The notes beneath the pieces are model-generated. The model did not search any database. It saw only the letters and a program-made list of their open reading frames with translations, and had not been told where the DNA came from. Of a DNA stretch of 64,000 bases, positions 44,539 through 54,298 are shown piece by piece; position 1 is the first letter of the stretch; each line of letters opens with the position of its first letter. Source of the stretch: Leifsonia sp. Leaf336 (lineage in GTDB: Bacteria > Actinomycetota > Actinomycetes > Actinomycetales > Microbacteriaceae); NCBI RefSeq assembly GCF_001423695.1, contig NZ_LMOZ01000001.1, forward strand, positions 878,443-942,442, written 5' to 3'. The position numbers were made by a program, and so were the translations under genes.

Positions 44539-46817
44539 GCGATCCTCCCTTCCTCGGGTGCCTGTGACGTGGCGCCCGCGACGGCCAGCGGCCGGAACGA
44601 CCGCAGCCGGAGGCTGTTGCCGACGACGAAGACGCTCGAGAACGCCATCGCCGCTCCGGCGATCATCGGGTTCAGCAGTCCGAACGCCGCCAGCGGCAGC
44701 GCCGCCAGGTTGTACGCGAAGGCCCAGAACAGGTTTCCGTGGATGGTCGCCAGCGTACGCCGGGAGAGCCGGACCGCGTCGGCCGCCGCGGTCAGCTCGC
44801 CGCGCACGAGGGTGAGGTCGGCGGCCTGGATGGCGGCGTCGGTGCCCGTGCCCATCGCGAGGCCCAGATCGGCAGCTGCGAGCGCGGCGGCGTCGTTGAC
44901 CCCGTCGCCGACCATCGCCACCCGCCGCCCTTCGGCCTGCAGCCTCCGGACGACCTCGGCCTTCTCGGCGGGGAGCACGCCCGCGATCACCGTGTCGATT
45001 CCGACCTCCTGCGCCACGCGGCGCGCGACGGTCTCGTTGTCGCCGGTCAGCAGCACGGGCGCGAGGCCCAGCCGGCGCAGCCGCCGGACGGCCTCCGCGC
45101 TGTGCGGCGCTACGGTGTCCGCCACCGCCAGCACGGCACGTGCCCGGCCGCCCCAGCCGACGACGACCGCCGTCCGGCCCGACGCCTCCGCCGCAGCGAC
45201 GACCACCTGGAGGTCGGGGCCGAGCGGCATCCCGGACGCCGTCACGAACGACGCGCGGCCGACCACGACCGCCTCGCCCTCCACGGTCGCCGAGACGCCC
45301 AGGCCGCCGTCGGACCGGAAGCCGGAGACCGGGGGGAGGTCGCCCGCGCCCCTGGCGGCATCGGCGATCGCCCGTGCGATCGGGTGCTCGGAGGCGTCCT
45401 CCACGGCGCCGGCGCGACGCAGCGCCTCGGCCGCGCCGGAGGGGTCGTCGCCGTCGGCCGTGACCTCGGCCAGCGCCATCCGCCCGGTGGTGACCGTGCC
45501 GGTCTTGTCGAGCAGGACGGTGTCCACGCGCCGGGTGGCCTCCAGCACCTCCGGACCGGTGATGAGGATGCCGAGCTGCGCTCCGCGCCCGGTGCCGACC
45601 AGCAGGGCCGTCGGGGTCGCGAGCCCCAGGGCGCACGGACACGCGATGATGAGCACGGCGACGGCGGCGGTGAACGCGGCCTCCGCCGGGAAGCCGAGCA
45701 GCAGCCAGGCGATGAGCGTGACGACGGCGAGGCCGATGACCACCGGCACGAAGACCGCGCTGATGCGGTCGGCCAGGCGCTGGGCGGCGGCCTTGCCCGA
45801 CTGCGCGTCCTCGACCAGCCGGGCGATCTGTGCGAACCGGGTGTCCGCGCCTACCTGTGTCGCGCGGACGACGAGCCGGCCTCCGGAGTTGATGGTGCCC
45901 CCGGCGACCGCGGCGCCCGGCTCGACCTCCACCGGCACGGACTCGCCCGTGAGCATGGAGGCGTCGACCGCGCCCGTGCCCTCGGTCACGATGCCGTCGG
46001 TGGCGATGCGCTCGCCCGGACGCACGACGAACACGTCGCCCACGATCAGCCGGTCGACCGGGATGCGCTCCTCGCGCGCGTCGTTCGAGCCGGAAGCCGG
46101 CCGGAGAACGGAGGCCTCCTTCGCACCGGACTCGAGCAGGGCGCGCAGAGCCGCGCCCGCCCGGCGCTTGGAGCGCTTCTCGAGGTACCGGCCGGCGAGG
46201 ACGAAGACCGTCACCCCGGCCGCGACCTCCAGGTACAGTTCGGCGCCCGACATCCCCGGCTCCCCGGCGCCGCCGAAGACCAGCGCGTACAGCGACCACA
46301 CGAAGGCGGCGGAGACGCCGAGCGAGATCAGGGTGTCCATGGTGGCGGCCCCGTGCCGCAGGTTGACGGCGGCGGCGCGGTGGAACGGCCACGCGCCCCA
46401 GACGACGACGGGCGTCGCCAGTGCCAGCGCGACCCACTGCCACCCCGCGAACTGCAGGGCGGGCGCCATCGAGAGCAGCACGACGGGGAGGGCGAGGGCG
46501 GTGCCCCCGAACAATCGCCGGCGCAGGGCCGCGAGCTCGTGATCGGCGCTCGGCTCGGCCGCCTCGGCATCGCTCGACGGCGGCGCCGGGAGGGCGGCGG
46601 TGTAGCCCGCGCTCTCGACCTGTGCGACCAGTCGCGCGGGGTCGTAGCCCGCCGGCGCGAATACCGTGGCCTTCTCCGTCGCATAGTTCACGCTCGCCTC
46701 GACGCCCTCCAGCCGGTTGAGCTTCTTCTCCACGCGCGCGGCGCAGGAGGCGCACGTCATCCCGCCGATCGTCAGTTCCAGGCGGGGCTGCGGACGTGCG
46801 GCGTCGGTCGCGGACAT
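44535..46817 (-). CDS. copA: P1B copper ATPase of the CPC (CopA) type
   Basis: 760 residues. One N-terminal heavy-metal domain with GMTCASC, then eight membrane segments and the CPC motif (IACPCALGLATP), TGES, DKTGTVT, SEHPIARA and GDGVNDAAALA. It exports Cu(I). GAGGAG precedes ATG 46817. It lies between copZ and the CPH pump in one operon. Confidence 0.95.
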   Translation of the reverse strand: MSATDAARPQPRLELTIGGMTCASCAARVEKKLNRLEGVEASVNYATEKATVFAPAGYDPARLVAQVESAGYTAALPAPPSSDAEAAEPSADHELAALRRRLFGGTALALPVVLLSMAPALQFAGWQWVALALATPVVVWGAWPFHRAAAVNLRHGAATMDTLISLGVSAAFVWSLYALVFGGAGEPGMSGAELYLEVAAGVTVFVLAGRYLEKRSKRRAGAALRALLESGAKEASVLRPASGSNDAREERIPVDRLIVGDVFVVRPGERIATDGIVTEGTGAVDASMLTGESVPVEVEPGAAVAGGTINSGGRLVVRATQVGADTRFAQIARLVEDAQSGKAAAQRLADRISAVFVPVVIGLAVVTLIAWLLLGFPAEAAFTAAVAVLIIACPCALGLATPTALLVGTGRGAQLGILITGPEVLEATRRVDTVLLDKTGTVTTGRMALAEVTADGDDPSGAAEALRRAGAVEDASEHPIARAIADAARGAGDLPPVSGFRSDGGLGVSATVEGEAVVVGRASFVTASGMPLGPDLQVVVAAAEASGRTAVVVGWGGRARAVLAVADTVAPHSAEAVRRLRRLGLAPVLLTGDNETVARRVAQEVGIDTVIAGVLPAEKAEVVRRLQAEGRRVAMVGDGVNDAAALAAADLGLAMGTGTDAAIQAADLTLVRGELTAAADAVRLSRRTLATIHGNLFWAFAYNLAALPLAAFGLLNPMIAGAAMAFSSVFVVGNSLRLRSFRPLAVAGATSQAPEEGRIA

Positions 46818-46869
46818 GGGGCTCCTCGGTCGGGGACGGTCTGGATGGGCGGGCCGGGCGGAGGTCGGC

Positions 46870-47079
46870 TCAGGCGCGGACCGCGGTGTACCCGGCCTCT
46901 TCGACCGCGGCCAGCACGAGTGCGTCATCGACGGTGGAGGCCGACTCGACCGTGAGCACGCCGGTGGCGGCCGAGACAGCGATGCCGGTCACGCCGGCGA
47001 TGGAGGTCACTTCTTCGGTGACGGCGCGCTCGCAGTGCGCGCACGTCATGCCATCGACCTGGAACGTCGTGGTCGTCAT
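46870..47079 (-). CDS. copZ: CopZ-like copper chaperone
   Basis: 69 residues, a single heavy-metal domain with GMTCAHC (about 11-17) and the late EEAGYTA loop. It hands Cu(I) to CopA. AAGGGAG lies before ATG 47079. It is first in the copper operon and its promoter carries two CsoR-type boxes. Confidence 0.93.
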   Translation of the reverse strand: MTTTTFQVDGMTCAHCERAVTEEVTSIAGVTGIAVSAATGVLTVESASTVDDALVLAAVEEAGYTAVRA

Positions 47080-47095
47080 GGTTGCTCCCTTCATA

Positions 47096-47153
47096 TACCC
47101 AGAGGGGGTATGTCGAACGCTATGACTGTATACCCGCTAGGGGTACTCGTCAA
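47096..47153 (-). promoter_or_regulatory. Copper-regulated promoter with two TACCC-N4-GGGGTA boxes
   Basis: Minus-strand -35 TTGACG (47148-47153), 17 bp, -10 TACAGT (47125-47130). Box 1 (47096-47110) lies downstream of the start site and box 2 (47131-47145) fills the spacer; both are perfect TACCC-N4-GGGGTA, the CsoR-type pattern. The csoR gene is not in this window. Confidence 0.8.
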
Positions 47154-47177
47154 GCCGCTGCCGACGGGGAGGTGCGA

Positions 47178-50057
47178 TCAGATCGTCGCGAGCACCAGGT
47201 CGAGCGCGTCGACGAACCGGTCGGCGCTCTGCCGCGTGATGCACAGCGGGGGCTTGATCTTGAGCACGTTCTTGCCGTCGCCGGTGGGCTGCACGATCAC
47301 GCCCTCCCGCAGCATGCGCTCGCAGATCAGAGCCGCCTCGGCCGTCGCCGGCTCGAGCGTCTCGCGGTCGCGCACCAGCTCCACGCCCAGGTAGAGGCCG
47401 AGCCCGTGCACGGCGCCGACGAGCGGATGCCGCCGGCCCAGCGCCTCCAGCCGCGATGCGAGGTGATCGCCGACGGTCGCGGCGTTCTGCTGGAGGCCCT
47501 CGTCGCGCATCACGTCGAGCACGGTCAATCCGACGACCGAGCTGACCGGGCTGCCGCCCGCTGACGAGAAGAAGCTGCCCTCGGCCGCGAACGACTCCGC
47601 GATCTCCCGACGGGTGATCACCGCGCCGAGCGGGTGGCCGTTGCCCATCGCCTTCGCGACGGTGATCACGTCGGGCACGACGCCCTGCTGCTCCGAGCCC
47701 CAGAAGTAGTGTCCCAGCCTCCCGTAGCCCACCTGCACTTCGTCGGCGATACACACGCCGCCGCGGGCGCGCACACGCTCGTAGACGCCGGCCAGGTAGC
47801 CGTCCGGGAGCAGGAGGCCTCCCGCGTTGCCGAACACCGGCTCCGCGATGAAGCCGGCGATCCCGGTGCCGGCGGCGTCGAGCCGGGCGAGCTGCTCATC
47901 CAGCTCGGCGAGGTAGGCGGGTCCGGAGTCCGCACCGCGGTGGCGTCCGTGGAAGACGTTCGGCGACGCGATCAGCTCCACCCAGTCCGGCCGCGTCTCG
48001 AGGGCCCGCGGGTTGTCGCCCAACGACGAGGTGACCGCGTCCGCGCCGACGGTCCAGCCGTGGTAGGCCTCGGTCACGGCGAGGATCGTGCGGCGCGCGG
48101 TGTGCACCTGCGCCAGCCGGAGGGCGAGGTCGACCGCCTCGCTGCCGCTGTTGACGAGGAACACGGTGTCGAGGCCGTCGGGTGCGACCTCGGCCAGCCG
48201 TTCGGTGAAGCGCGAGAGCTCCTCGTAGTGGAAGCGGGAGTTCGTGTTCAGCCGCGCCCACTGGTCGCGCACCGCCTCCACCAGGCGCGGGTGCGCGTGA
48301 CCGATCTGGGTCACGTTGTTGACCATGTCGAGGTAGCTCTGGGCCTGCGTGTCGAAGAGGTGGTGCCGCCAGCCGCGTTCGATGAGGGGAGGCTCGGCGA
48401 AGTAGTGCTCCTGCACGCGCGCGAACGAGGCGTCGCGGCGAGCGAGCGCCGCTGCCGCGTCCGGCGACGGCACGGAGAGCTCCACGCCGAAGATGTCAGA
48501 CGGGTCGGGGGACACCTCTTCCCAGAGCGTCGACGGCAGCGCCGGGGTGACGAGCGCGGGAGGCCGGCGTCCCGGAATGCGGCTCAGCTGGGCGGTGATC
48601 CGCACGGCGCTGCCGATCGCCTCGCCGCGGTCGACGGAGGCGGTGGTCAGCGGGCGGGACAGGCCGTCCAGCCAGAGATCGATGCCGTCGCCGTGCAGCA
48701 GCCAGGAGCCCGCGGTCAGTCGCAGCTCGCCGGCGAACGGCGCGTGCACCACGAGACCGGTGGGAGCGTCCAGGGTCACGCCGAGGGCGATGGTGGCCGA
48801 CGCCTCCGATCGGTCGACCACGGCCCGGCTGAGCCGGGCCTCGCCGTACCGCGTGAGCGCGTGGCCGTGCCGCCGGCAGATCGCGGAGAGCACCGCCTCC
48901 TCGGCGTCAGCGCGCGACCACCTGCCGTCGTCCAGGGCGCGACCGGTCACCGAGAGGTCCGCGAGGTTCTCCTCCGTGCTGTCGACGGCGACCAGGCGGC
49001 CGAGCGCGGAGGCGGCGGCCGACTCCGCAGCGGCGGCGGCGAGCCGCGCGCGCACCACGGCCTCCACCTCGGCCGCGGGGAGGCGGCGGGCGACGTCGAA
49101 GGCGACCCACTCGTGCGCCCGGTTCTCGTCGGCGTAGTCGTTGTCGCCGTCGAGGGCGACCTGCTGCTCGCCGCTGACGACCAGCACCGCGCCGCGCAGC
49201 ACGACCAGCGGCCAGAGTGCGGCAAGGTCGACGTCGTCGAGCGGCGACTCCGCGTGGAACGCCTCGATCACGTCGAGCACTGCCAGCGGGTCGTCCGGAA
49301 CGTGGTGGAGGGCGCTCGTCACGGTCGCCGCGAGCTCGGCGACGAGCCACCCGTCGGCGACGTCGCCGAAGTCGATGACGCCCGGCCCGTCCGTTCCGAG
49401 CACGATGTTGTCGTCGGTGACGTCGCCGTGCACCGCCTGCACACGCAGCCGATTGCGCAACGGCTCGAGTTCCGCGAGCGCGCGCTCGGTGGCCCGCAGC
49501 ACGGCCAGACGCTTGGCGGGCTGTGGAACATGGTCGGCCAGCAGCTCGACCACGTCGCCACCGATGCGCGCATCCCACTGGGTGGTGCGGGCGAGGCCGC
49601 CATGCCGCAGGCCGGACAGTCCGGCAGCGATGCGCCCGGAGAGCCGACCGAGCGTGCGCAGCTGTTCGCGGCTGGGGCGCGCGACATCGGTGAGCGGGTC
49701 GCCGTCGAGGAAGCTGAGCACACGCGCGTTCAGCGTTCGGCCCCGCACCTCCACGGCCACGACCTCCGCGCCGTCGAGCGCGGGCACGACGGTCGGGATG
49801 CGCACGTCGAGCCCGGCGAGCAGCTCGAGAGCGGCGTTCTGGGCGTGCAGCTCGTCGACCGAGAAGACGGGATTGGCGATCTTGAGCACGTAGCGGCCGC
49901 TGCCGGTGTCGACGAGGAAGTTGCGATCCTGGTTGCTGCCCAGCTCGGTGATCCTGCCGCTCAAGCCGAACACGCGCTCGGCCACGGCCGCGGCGTCGTC
50001 GGGGCCGACCTCCGGGCGGGGCAGCGAAGGCTGGGCGAGGAAATCGGAGTTCGGCAC
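47178..50057 (-). CDS. Three-domain fusion: APH-type kinase, M23-like domain, class III aminotransferase
   Basis: 959 residues. Residues about 15-330 are an aminoglycoside-phosphotransferase fold (HGDVTDDN and VIDFGD are the catalytic and metal loops). About 400-500 resemble a lipoyl/M23 beta fold (APFAGELRLTAGSW). About 540-959 are a class III PLP aminotransferase with SGSEAVDLA, DEVQVGYGR and the PLP Lys in TVAKAMGNGHP. Related fusions act on ethanolamine-phosphate or hydroxylysine-type substrates: phosphorylation followed by phospho-lyase or transamination. The exact substrate is unknown. Confidence 0.87.
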   Translation of the reverse strand: MPNSDFLAQPSLPRPEVGPDDAAAVAERVFGLSGRITELGSNQDRNFLVDTGSGRYVLKIANPVFSVDELHAQNAALELLAGLDVRIPTVVPALDGAEVVAVEVRGRTLNARVLSFLDGDPLTDVARPSREQLRTLGRLSGRIAAGLSGLRHGGLARTTQWDARIGGDVVELLADHVPQPAKRLAVLRATERALAELEPLRNRLRVQAVHGDVTDDNIVLGTDGPGVIDFGDVADGWLVAELAATVTSALHHVPDDPLAVLDVIEAFHAESPLDDVDLAALWPLVVLRGAVLVVSGEQQVALDGDNDYADENRAHEWVAFDVARRLPAAEVEAVVRARLAAAAAESAAASALGRLVAVDSTEENLADLSVTGRALDDGRWSRADAEEAVLSAICRRHGHALTRYGEARLSRAVVDRSEASATIALGVTLDAPTGLVVHAPFAGELRLTAGSWLLHGDGIDLWLDGLSRPLTTASVDRGEAIGSAVRITAQLSRIPGRRPPALVTPALPSTLWEEVSPDPSDIFGVELSVPSPDAAAALARRDASFARVQEHYFAEPPLIERGWRHHLFDTQAQSYLDMVNNVTQIGHAHPRLVEAVRDQWARLNTNSRFHYEELSRFTERLAEVAPDGLDTVFLVNSGSEAVDLALRLAQVHTARRTILAVTEAYHGWTVGADAVTSSLGDNPRALETRPDWVELIASPNVFHGRHRGADSGPAYLAELDEQLARLDAAGTGIAGFIAEPVFGNAGGLLLPDGYLAGVYERVRARGGVCIADEVQVGYGRLGHYFWGSEQQGVVPDVITVAKAMGNGHPLGAVITRREIAESFAAEGSFFSSAGGSPVSSVVGLTVLDVMRDEGLQQNAATVGDHLASRLEALGRRHPLVGAVHGLGLYLGVELVRDRETLEPATAEAALICERMLREGVIVQPTGDGKNVLKIKPPLCITRQSADRFVDALDLVLATI

Positions 50058-50212
50058 GGATGCTCCTCGGCGTGCGGTCGCACGGCGCTCGGGTTCGCCG
50101 GCGCTCGCCGTCTCGTCGGCGCCGTCGGTGGGCAGGACGCCGTCAGTCTATTGAAGCGGACGCCACGCTCGCACCCAGCGAACGCTCGGGAGCGGCACCG
50201 TAGCATCGACGC

Positions 50213-50593
50213 GTGAAATCCTGGAGGACAGCAGTCGTGGCGTTCGTGATCGACGCCGCGCTCGTCCTCGTGTTCGTGCTCATCGGCCGGCGCAGCCACG
50301 GCGAGGCGGCGACCGTCGCCGGCATCCTCACGACGTACTGGCCGTTCTTCATCGGACTCGTCGCCGGCTGGTTCGTCACCTGGGCGTGGCGCCGCCCGCT
50401 CGCCCTGCTCTGGCCGGGCGTGCCCGTCTGGCTGATGACGGTCGCGCTCGGCATGCTGATCCGCACCTCCGTGGGGCAGGGCGTGGAGCCCGCCTTCATC
50501 GCCGTCGCGTTCGTCGTGCTCGGGGTGTTCCTCGTCGGCTGGCGGATCGCGGCGATCCCGTTCGCGCGGCGCCGGGCGCTGCGGCGGGCCTGA
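50213..50593 (+). CDS. DUF3054 membrane protein
   Basis: 126 residues with four hydrophobic segments and the DUF3054 phrases IGRRSHGE and WPFFIGLVAGW. Function unknown. GTG 50213 lies 6 nt after TAGCAT (50201-50206): leaderless. Confidence 0.85.
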   Translation: MKSWRTAVVAFVIDAALVLVFVLIGRRSHGEAATVAGILTTYWPFFIGLVAGWFVTWAWRRPLALLWPGVPVWLMTVALGMLIRTSVGQGVEPAFIAVAFVVLGVFLVGWRIAAIPFARRRALRRA

Positions 50594-50629
50594 GCTCGTC
50601 GGCGTTCCGCGGCTCCTCTTCGAGACCGC

Positions 50630-51910
50630 TCAGAACGCTCCCGCCACCAGCGTCGCGACCGTGTAGATCGCCAGGCCCGCCAGAGCGCCGACCACGGTGC
50701 CGTTGATCCGGATGAACTGGAGGTCGCGACCCACCTGGGTCTCGATCTTGTCGGTGGTCTCCGCTGGGTCCCAGGCGCGGACGGTCTCAGTGATGACGCT
50801 CGCGATGTCGTGGCGGTAGGTCGACACGAGGTAGCGCGCGGCTCCGGAGATGCGCTCGTCGAGGGAGGCGCGCAGCTGCGGGTCGGCCGTGACACGCGCT
50901 GCCGCGTCGGCCAGGGCGGCGGACGCCCGCTGCCGCACGACCCCGTCGGGGTCGCTCAGCGCGTCCACCGCCGCCGTGCGCGCGGCCGACCACGCCGAGG
51001 CTGCCAGCTCGCGGATGCGCGGGTCGTCGAACGCGCGCGCCTTCGCGGCCTCCAGCCCCGCGATGGTCTCCGGGTCGTGCTGGAGGCGGTCGCTGAGCTC
51101 GGCGAGATAGCCGTCTAGTGCGCGCCGGGCGCGGTGGGTGGGATCGTTCCGCACGTCGGCGACGAACCGGCGAAGCTCCTGGTGCACCCGCTCGTCGACG
51201 AGCCGGTCGACGAACGACGGCATCCACGACGGCAGTCGTCCCGAGACGAGGTTCGACAGCGCGTCGGGATGGATGACGAGCCAGTCGTCGAGCCGGTCCA
51301 GCAGCAGGTCCACGGCGTCGTGGTGCCCGCCGGACGCCAGGATCCGCTCGCCCAGCCTCCCGATCGGCGGCGCCCACTCCGGCGCGATGACGTGCGTGCG
51401 CACGACGGCCTCCACGGCCTCCCGCATCCGGTCGTCGTCGAGCAGGCCGGCCAGCCCGACGACCGCGCCGGACGCCTCGGCCACCACCCGTTGCGCGTTG
51501 CCCGGCTCCATCAGCCACCGCGACACCGCGCCCGACACGTCGTAGGCCGCGAGCCGGGTCGCGACGACGTCGTCCGACAGGAACTCGGTCTCCACGAACT
51601 CGCCGAGAGTCTCGCCGATCTCGTCTTTGCGAGTGGGGATGATCGCCGTGTGCGGGATGCGCAGCCCGAGCGGATACCGGAACAGAGCGGTCACGGCGAA
51701 CCAGTCGGCCAGCGCACCGACCATCGCGCCCTCCGCCGCCGCGCGCACGAACCCGAGCCACGGGTAGCGGTCCTGCAGCGCGAACGAGACGGCGAAGATC
51801 ACCGCGGCGACGGCGAGCAGACTGGTCGCCAGCAGCTTCATCCGCCGCAGCGCGCGGCGGCGCTCGGCGTCGCGGTCGGCCGGCGCGGTGCTCACGGGCG
51901 TTGCGGTCAC
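50630..51910 (-). CDS. DUF445 membrane protein
   Basis: 426 residues: an N-terminal hydrophobic hairpin with EGAMVGALADWFAVTALFRYPLG (in parts, the DUF445 hallmark), a long helical middle part and a C-terminal membrane segment (about 400-423). Function unknown. Start GTG 51910 lies 7 bp after the peptidase stop; GTG 51895 is an alternative. Confidence 0.85.
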   Translation of the reverse strand: MTATPVSTAPADRDAERRRALRRMKLLATSLLAVAAVIFAVSFALQDRYPWLGFVRAAAEGAMVGALADWFAVTALFRYPLGLRIPHTAIIPTRKDEIGETLGEFVETEFLSDDVVATRLAAYDVSGAVSRWLMEPGNAQRVVAEASGAVVGLAGLLDDDRMREAVEAVVRTHVIAPEWAPPIGRLGERILASGGHHDAVDLLLDRLDDWLVIHPDALSNLVSGRLPSWMPSFVDRLVDERVHQELRRFVADVRNDPTHRARRALDGYLAELSDRLQHDPETIAGLEAAKARAFDDPRIRELAASAWSAARTAAVDALSDPDGVVRQRASAALADAAARVTADPQLRASLDERISGAARYLVSTYRHDIASVITETVRAWDPAETTDKIETQVGRDLQFIRINGTVVGALAGLAIYTVATLVAGAF

Positions 51911-51917
51911 CAGTCGG

Positions 51918-53027
51918 TCACCGGACGATGTGCAGTTCGCGGCTGGTGTTGTTCAACCGGTGCGCGCCGTCGTCGGCGGCGACGACGATGTCCTCGATGC
52001 GCACGCCGAAACGGCCGGGCAGATAGATGCCGGGTTCCAGCGAGAAGCACATCCCGGCGACGACGGGCTGCTCCTCACCCTCCACCAGATACGGCGGCTC
52101 GTGCGTCGTCGTGCCGATGCCGTGGCCGACGCGGTGCACGAAGTACTGCCCGTAGCCGGCCTCCGCGATCACGGCGCGCGCGGCCCGGTCGATGTCCTGG
52201 AGCGGCACACCGACCGCGACCGCGTCGAACGCCGCCTGCTGGGCGCGCTTGACCACCTCGAAGACCTCGTGCTCCTCGTCCGTCGGCTCGCCGACGTGCA
52301 CGGTTCGGGTCGTGTCCGAGCCGTACCCGTCCATGAGGCCGCCGAAGTCGAGCACCACCATGTCGCCTTGCTGGATGAGCCGGTCGCCGGCCTCGTGGTG
52401 CGGGTTGGCGCCGTTCGGGCCGGAGCCCACGATCGTGAAGTCGACCTGCGAGTGGCCGTGCTCGCGCAGCAGCCGGTCGAGGTCGGCCGCGACCTCCCGC
52501 TCGGTGCGGCCCGCGAACGACACCGACAGGATGTCCTCGAAGGTCGCGTCGGCGGCGGCTCCGGCGGCGGCGAGACGGTCGATCTCGTCGGCTCCCTTCA
52601 CCGCCCGCAGCATCGGGAGGACGTCGGAGAAGGCCCGGAAGCGCACGTCGGGGAGTTCGCGCTGCAGCGCCAGCAGGTGCATCGCCCAGGCGGAATCGGA
52701 GATGCCGTACCGTCCGCCCGACCAGAGCTGGTCGATCAGCGGCGCGTGCTCGTCCTCGCCGTCGGCCCAGGTGACCAGCCGGAACGCCCCCGCTGCCCGG
52801 GTGGCGGCGGCGCTGTCGCGCTCGAGCACCGGCACGACCATCATCGGCTCGCCCTCGCTCGGGATGACCAGCATCGTGAGCCGCTCCGTCACCGGAGGCA
52901 GGTAGTCGGCGAAATACGCCAGGTCGGGGCCGGGCGCCACGAGCAGGGCGTCGAGGTCGGCTTCCTTGGCGTGCGCGGCGCCGCGCGCGAGGCGCTCGGC
53001 GAAGTGTTCCGCGGTGATCTCCTTCAT
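51918..53027 (-). CDS. M24 Xaa-Pro aminopeptidase-like metallopeptidase
   Basis: 369 residues. N-terminal creatinase-like domain (about 1-135), then the pita-bread fold with all metal ligands: Asp in VVLDFGG, Asp in GSDTTRT, His in HRVGHGIG, Glu in SLEPGIY and Glu in RIEDIVV. It likely removes residues before proline. AGGAGG precedes ATG 53027. Confidence 0.9.
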   Translation of the reverse strand: MKEITAEHFAERLARGAAHAKEADLDALLVAPGPDLAYFADYLPPVTERLTMLVIPSEGEPMMVVPVLERDSAAATRAAGAFRLVTWADGEDEHAPLIDQLWSGGRYGISDSAWAMHLLALQRELPDVRFRAFSDVLPMLRAVKGADEIDRLAAAGAAADATFEDILSVSFAGRTEREVAADLDRLLREHGHSQVDFTIVGSGPNGANPHHEAGDRLIQQGDMVVLDFGGLMDGYGSDTTRTVHVGEPTDEEHEVFEVVKRAQQAAFDAVAVGVPLQDIDRAARAVIAEAGYGQYFVHRVGHGIGTTTHEPPYLVEGEEQPVVAGMCFSLEPGIYLPGRFGVRIEDIVVAADDGAHRLNNTSRELHIVR

Positions 53028-53086
53028 GACGCCTCCTGGTCGGTGGTCTTCGGCTGCTGTCGGCTCCGTCTTCGATCGGTCGTCGA

Positions 53087-54247
53087 TCAGTCCTCGATCG
53101 GTCCTAGCCACGCGTTGGCGACGGTACTGTGCGCGGACTCGGCGTCGGAGGGGTGGAAGAGGCCGGCGAGCACGTCGCGGTACAGCCGGCCGAGCTCGTT
53201 GCCCGAGAAGTAGGTGGAGCCTCCCGAGACCCGGATGGCCTGGTCGACGACGCGACGCGCGGTCTCCGTGGCCCGGATCTTCATGCCGACGAGTTTCGGG
53301 AACCACTGCGCGCCGTGGTCGGCGAGCGTATCGACGTCGCGGGTGATGGCGTCGAGCTGGGGGAGGAGGGCGTCCTGATCGATCGCCGCCTCCGCGATGC
53401 GCCACCGGATGTCCGGGTCGTTCGCATAGCTGCGGCCGTCGTTCTTGAGGCTCTTCCTGCGCTGCGCGGCGGCGACCGCGAGCTCGAGCGCACGAGCGCC
53501 GATGCCCGTGTAGACGGAGGCCAGCAGCAGTTCGAAGTTGGCGAAGATCGCGAAGACGAGCGGGTCGGGGTTCGGGCCGGGGTCGAGGCGGCGCACAATC
53601 CGGTCGGCCGGCGCCTCCGCCCCGTCGAGCACGGTCGTGCTGCTCTGCGTCGCCCGCATGCCGATCGTGTCCCAGTCGTCGCGGATCTCGAACCCGCCTC
53701 CTGCGCGGTCGATGAAGCCGTAGACGATCTTCGGCGCGTCGGCGCTCTCGGTGTCGAGGCCCATCGTGCCCAGGCGCGTCCACGCGGGGGAGAGGGAGGT
53801 GAAGATCTTGGTGCCGGTGTAGCGGTAGGAGCCGTCGGCCTGCGGCCGTGCCTGTGTCGTCGACCCGAACAGCACGAGGTCGTTGCCGGCCTCGCTGAGC
53901 CCGAACGCGAACACCTCGCCGGCGCCGGCCTCCCGCAGCAGGAACTCCAGCGAGTCGTCGCCGCGATCCCGGAGGGTCTTGGCCACGCCCGTCCAGACCA
54001 GGTGCATGTTCACGGCGAGCGCCGTCGCGGGCGCTGCGCCGGCGAGCCGCACCTGGAGGCGCGCCGTCTGCTCCAGCGACAGACCCAGGCCGCCGAACTC
54101 GGTGGGGACCAGCGCCTTCAGATACCCCGCGTCCGCCAGCTCGGCGAAGTCTTCGGTGAAGAAGCGGTTCTCGGCGTCGTACTGGGCGGCTCGGGAGCGG
54201 AACCGCTCCAGTCGCTCCTCGCTCAACAACTCGTCGTGCTCGGTCAC
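53087..54247 (-). CDS. Acyl-CoA dehydrogenase-family flavoprotein
   Basis: 386 residues with the ACAD fold: an N-terminal helical part with PTEFGGLG, a beta domain with FGLSEAGND and TGTKIFTS, and a C-terminal four-helix part with RVSGGSTYFSGNELGRLYRD. The usual catalytic Glu is not obvious, and the C-terminus resembles the DszC/HpaA-like branch, so it may act as a monooxygenase. GTG 54247 lies 7 nt after TAGGCT: leaderless. Confidence 0.8.
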   Translation of the reverse strand: MTEHDELLSEERLERFRSRAAQYDAENRFFTEDFAELADAGYLKALVPTEFGGLGLSLEQTARLQVRLAGAAPATALAVNMHLVWTGVAKTLRDRGDDSLEFLLREAGAGEVFAFGLSEAGNDLVLFGSTTQARPQADGSYRYTGTKIFTSLSPAWTRLGTMGLDTESADAPKIVYGFIDRAGGGFEIRDDWDTIGMRATQSSTTVLDGAEAPADRIVRRLDPGPNPDPLVFAIFANFELLLASVYTGIGARALELAVAAAQRRKSLKNDGRSYANDPDIRWRIAEAAIDQDALLPQLDAITRDVDTLADHGAQWFPKLVGMKIRATETARRVVDQAIRVSGGSTYFSGNELGRLYRDVLAGLFHPSDAESAHSTVANAWLGPIED

Positions 54248-54298
54248 GCTCCTCAGCCTAGGGGAGCGCGACCGGGCACGGCAGTGGGTCGCCCGACC

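Noticed and set aside
44739-46955. 738-codon plus-strand frame opposite copA
   Set aside because: Mirror frame; copA motifs prove the minus strand.
47634-50216. 860-codon plus-strand frame opposite the kinase/aminotransferase fusion
   Set aside because: Mirror frame; composition biased to Arg, Val, Asp and Gly as expected for complement of coding sequence.
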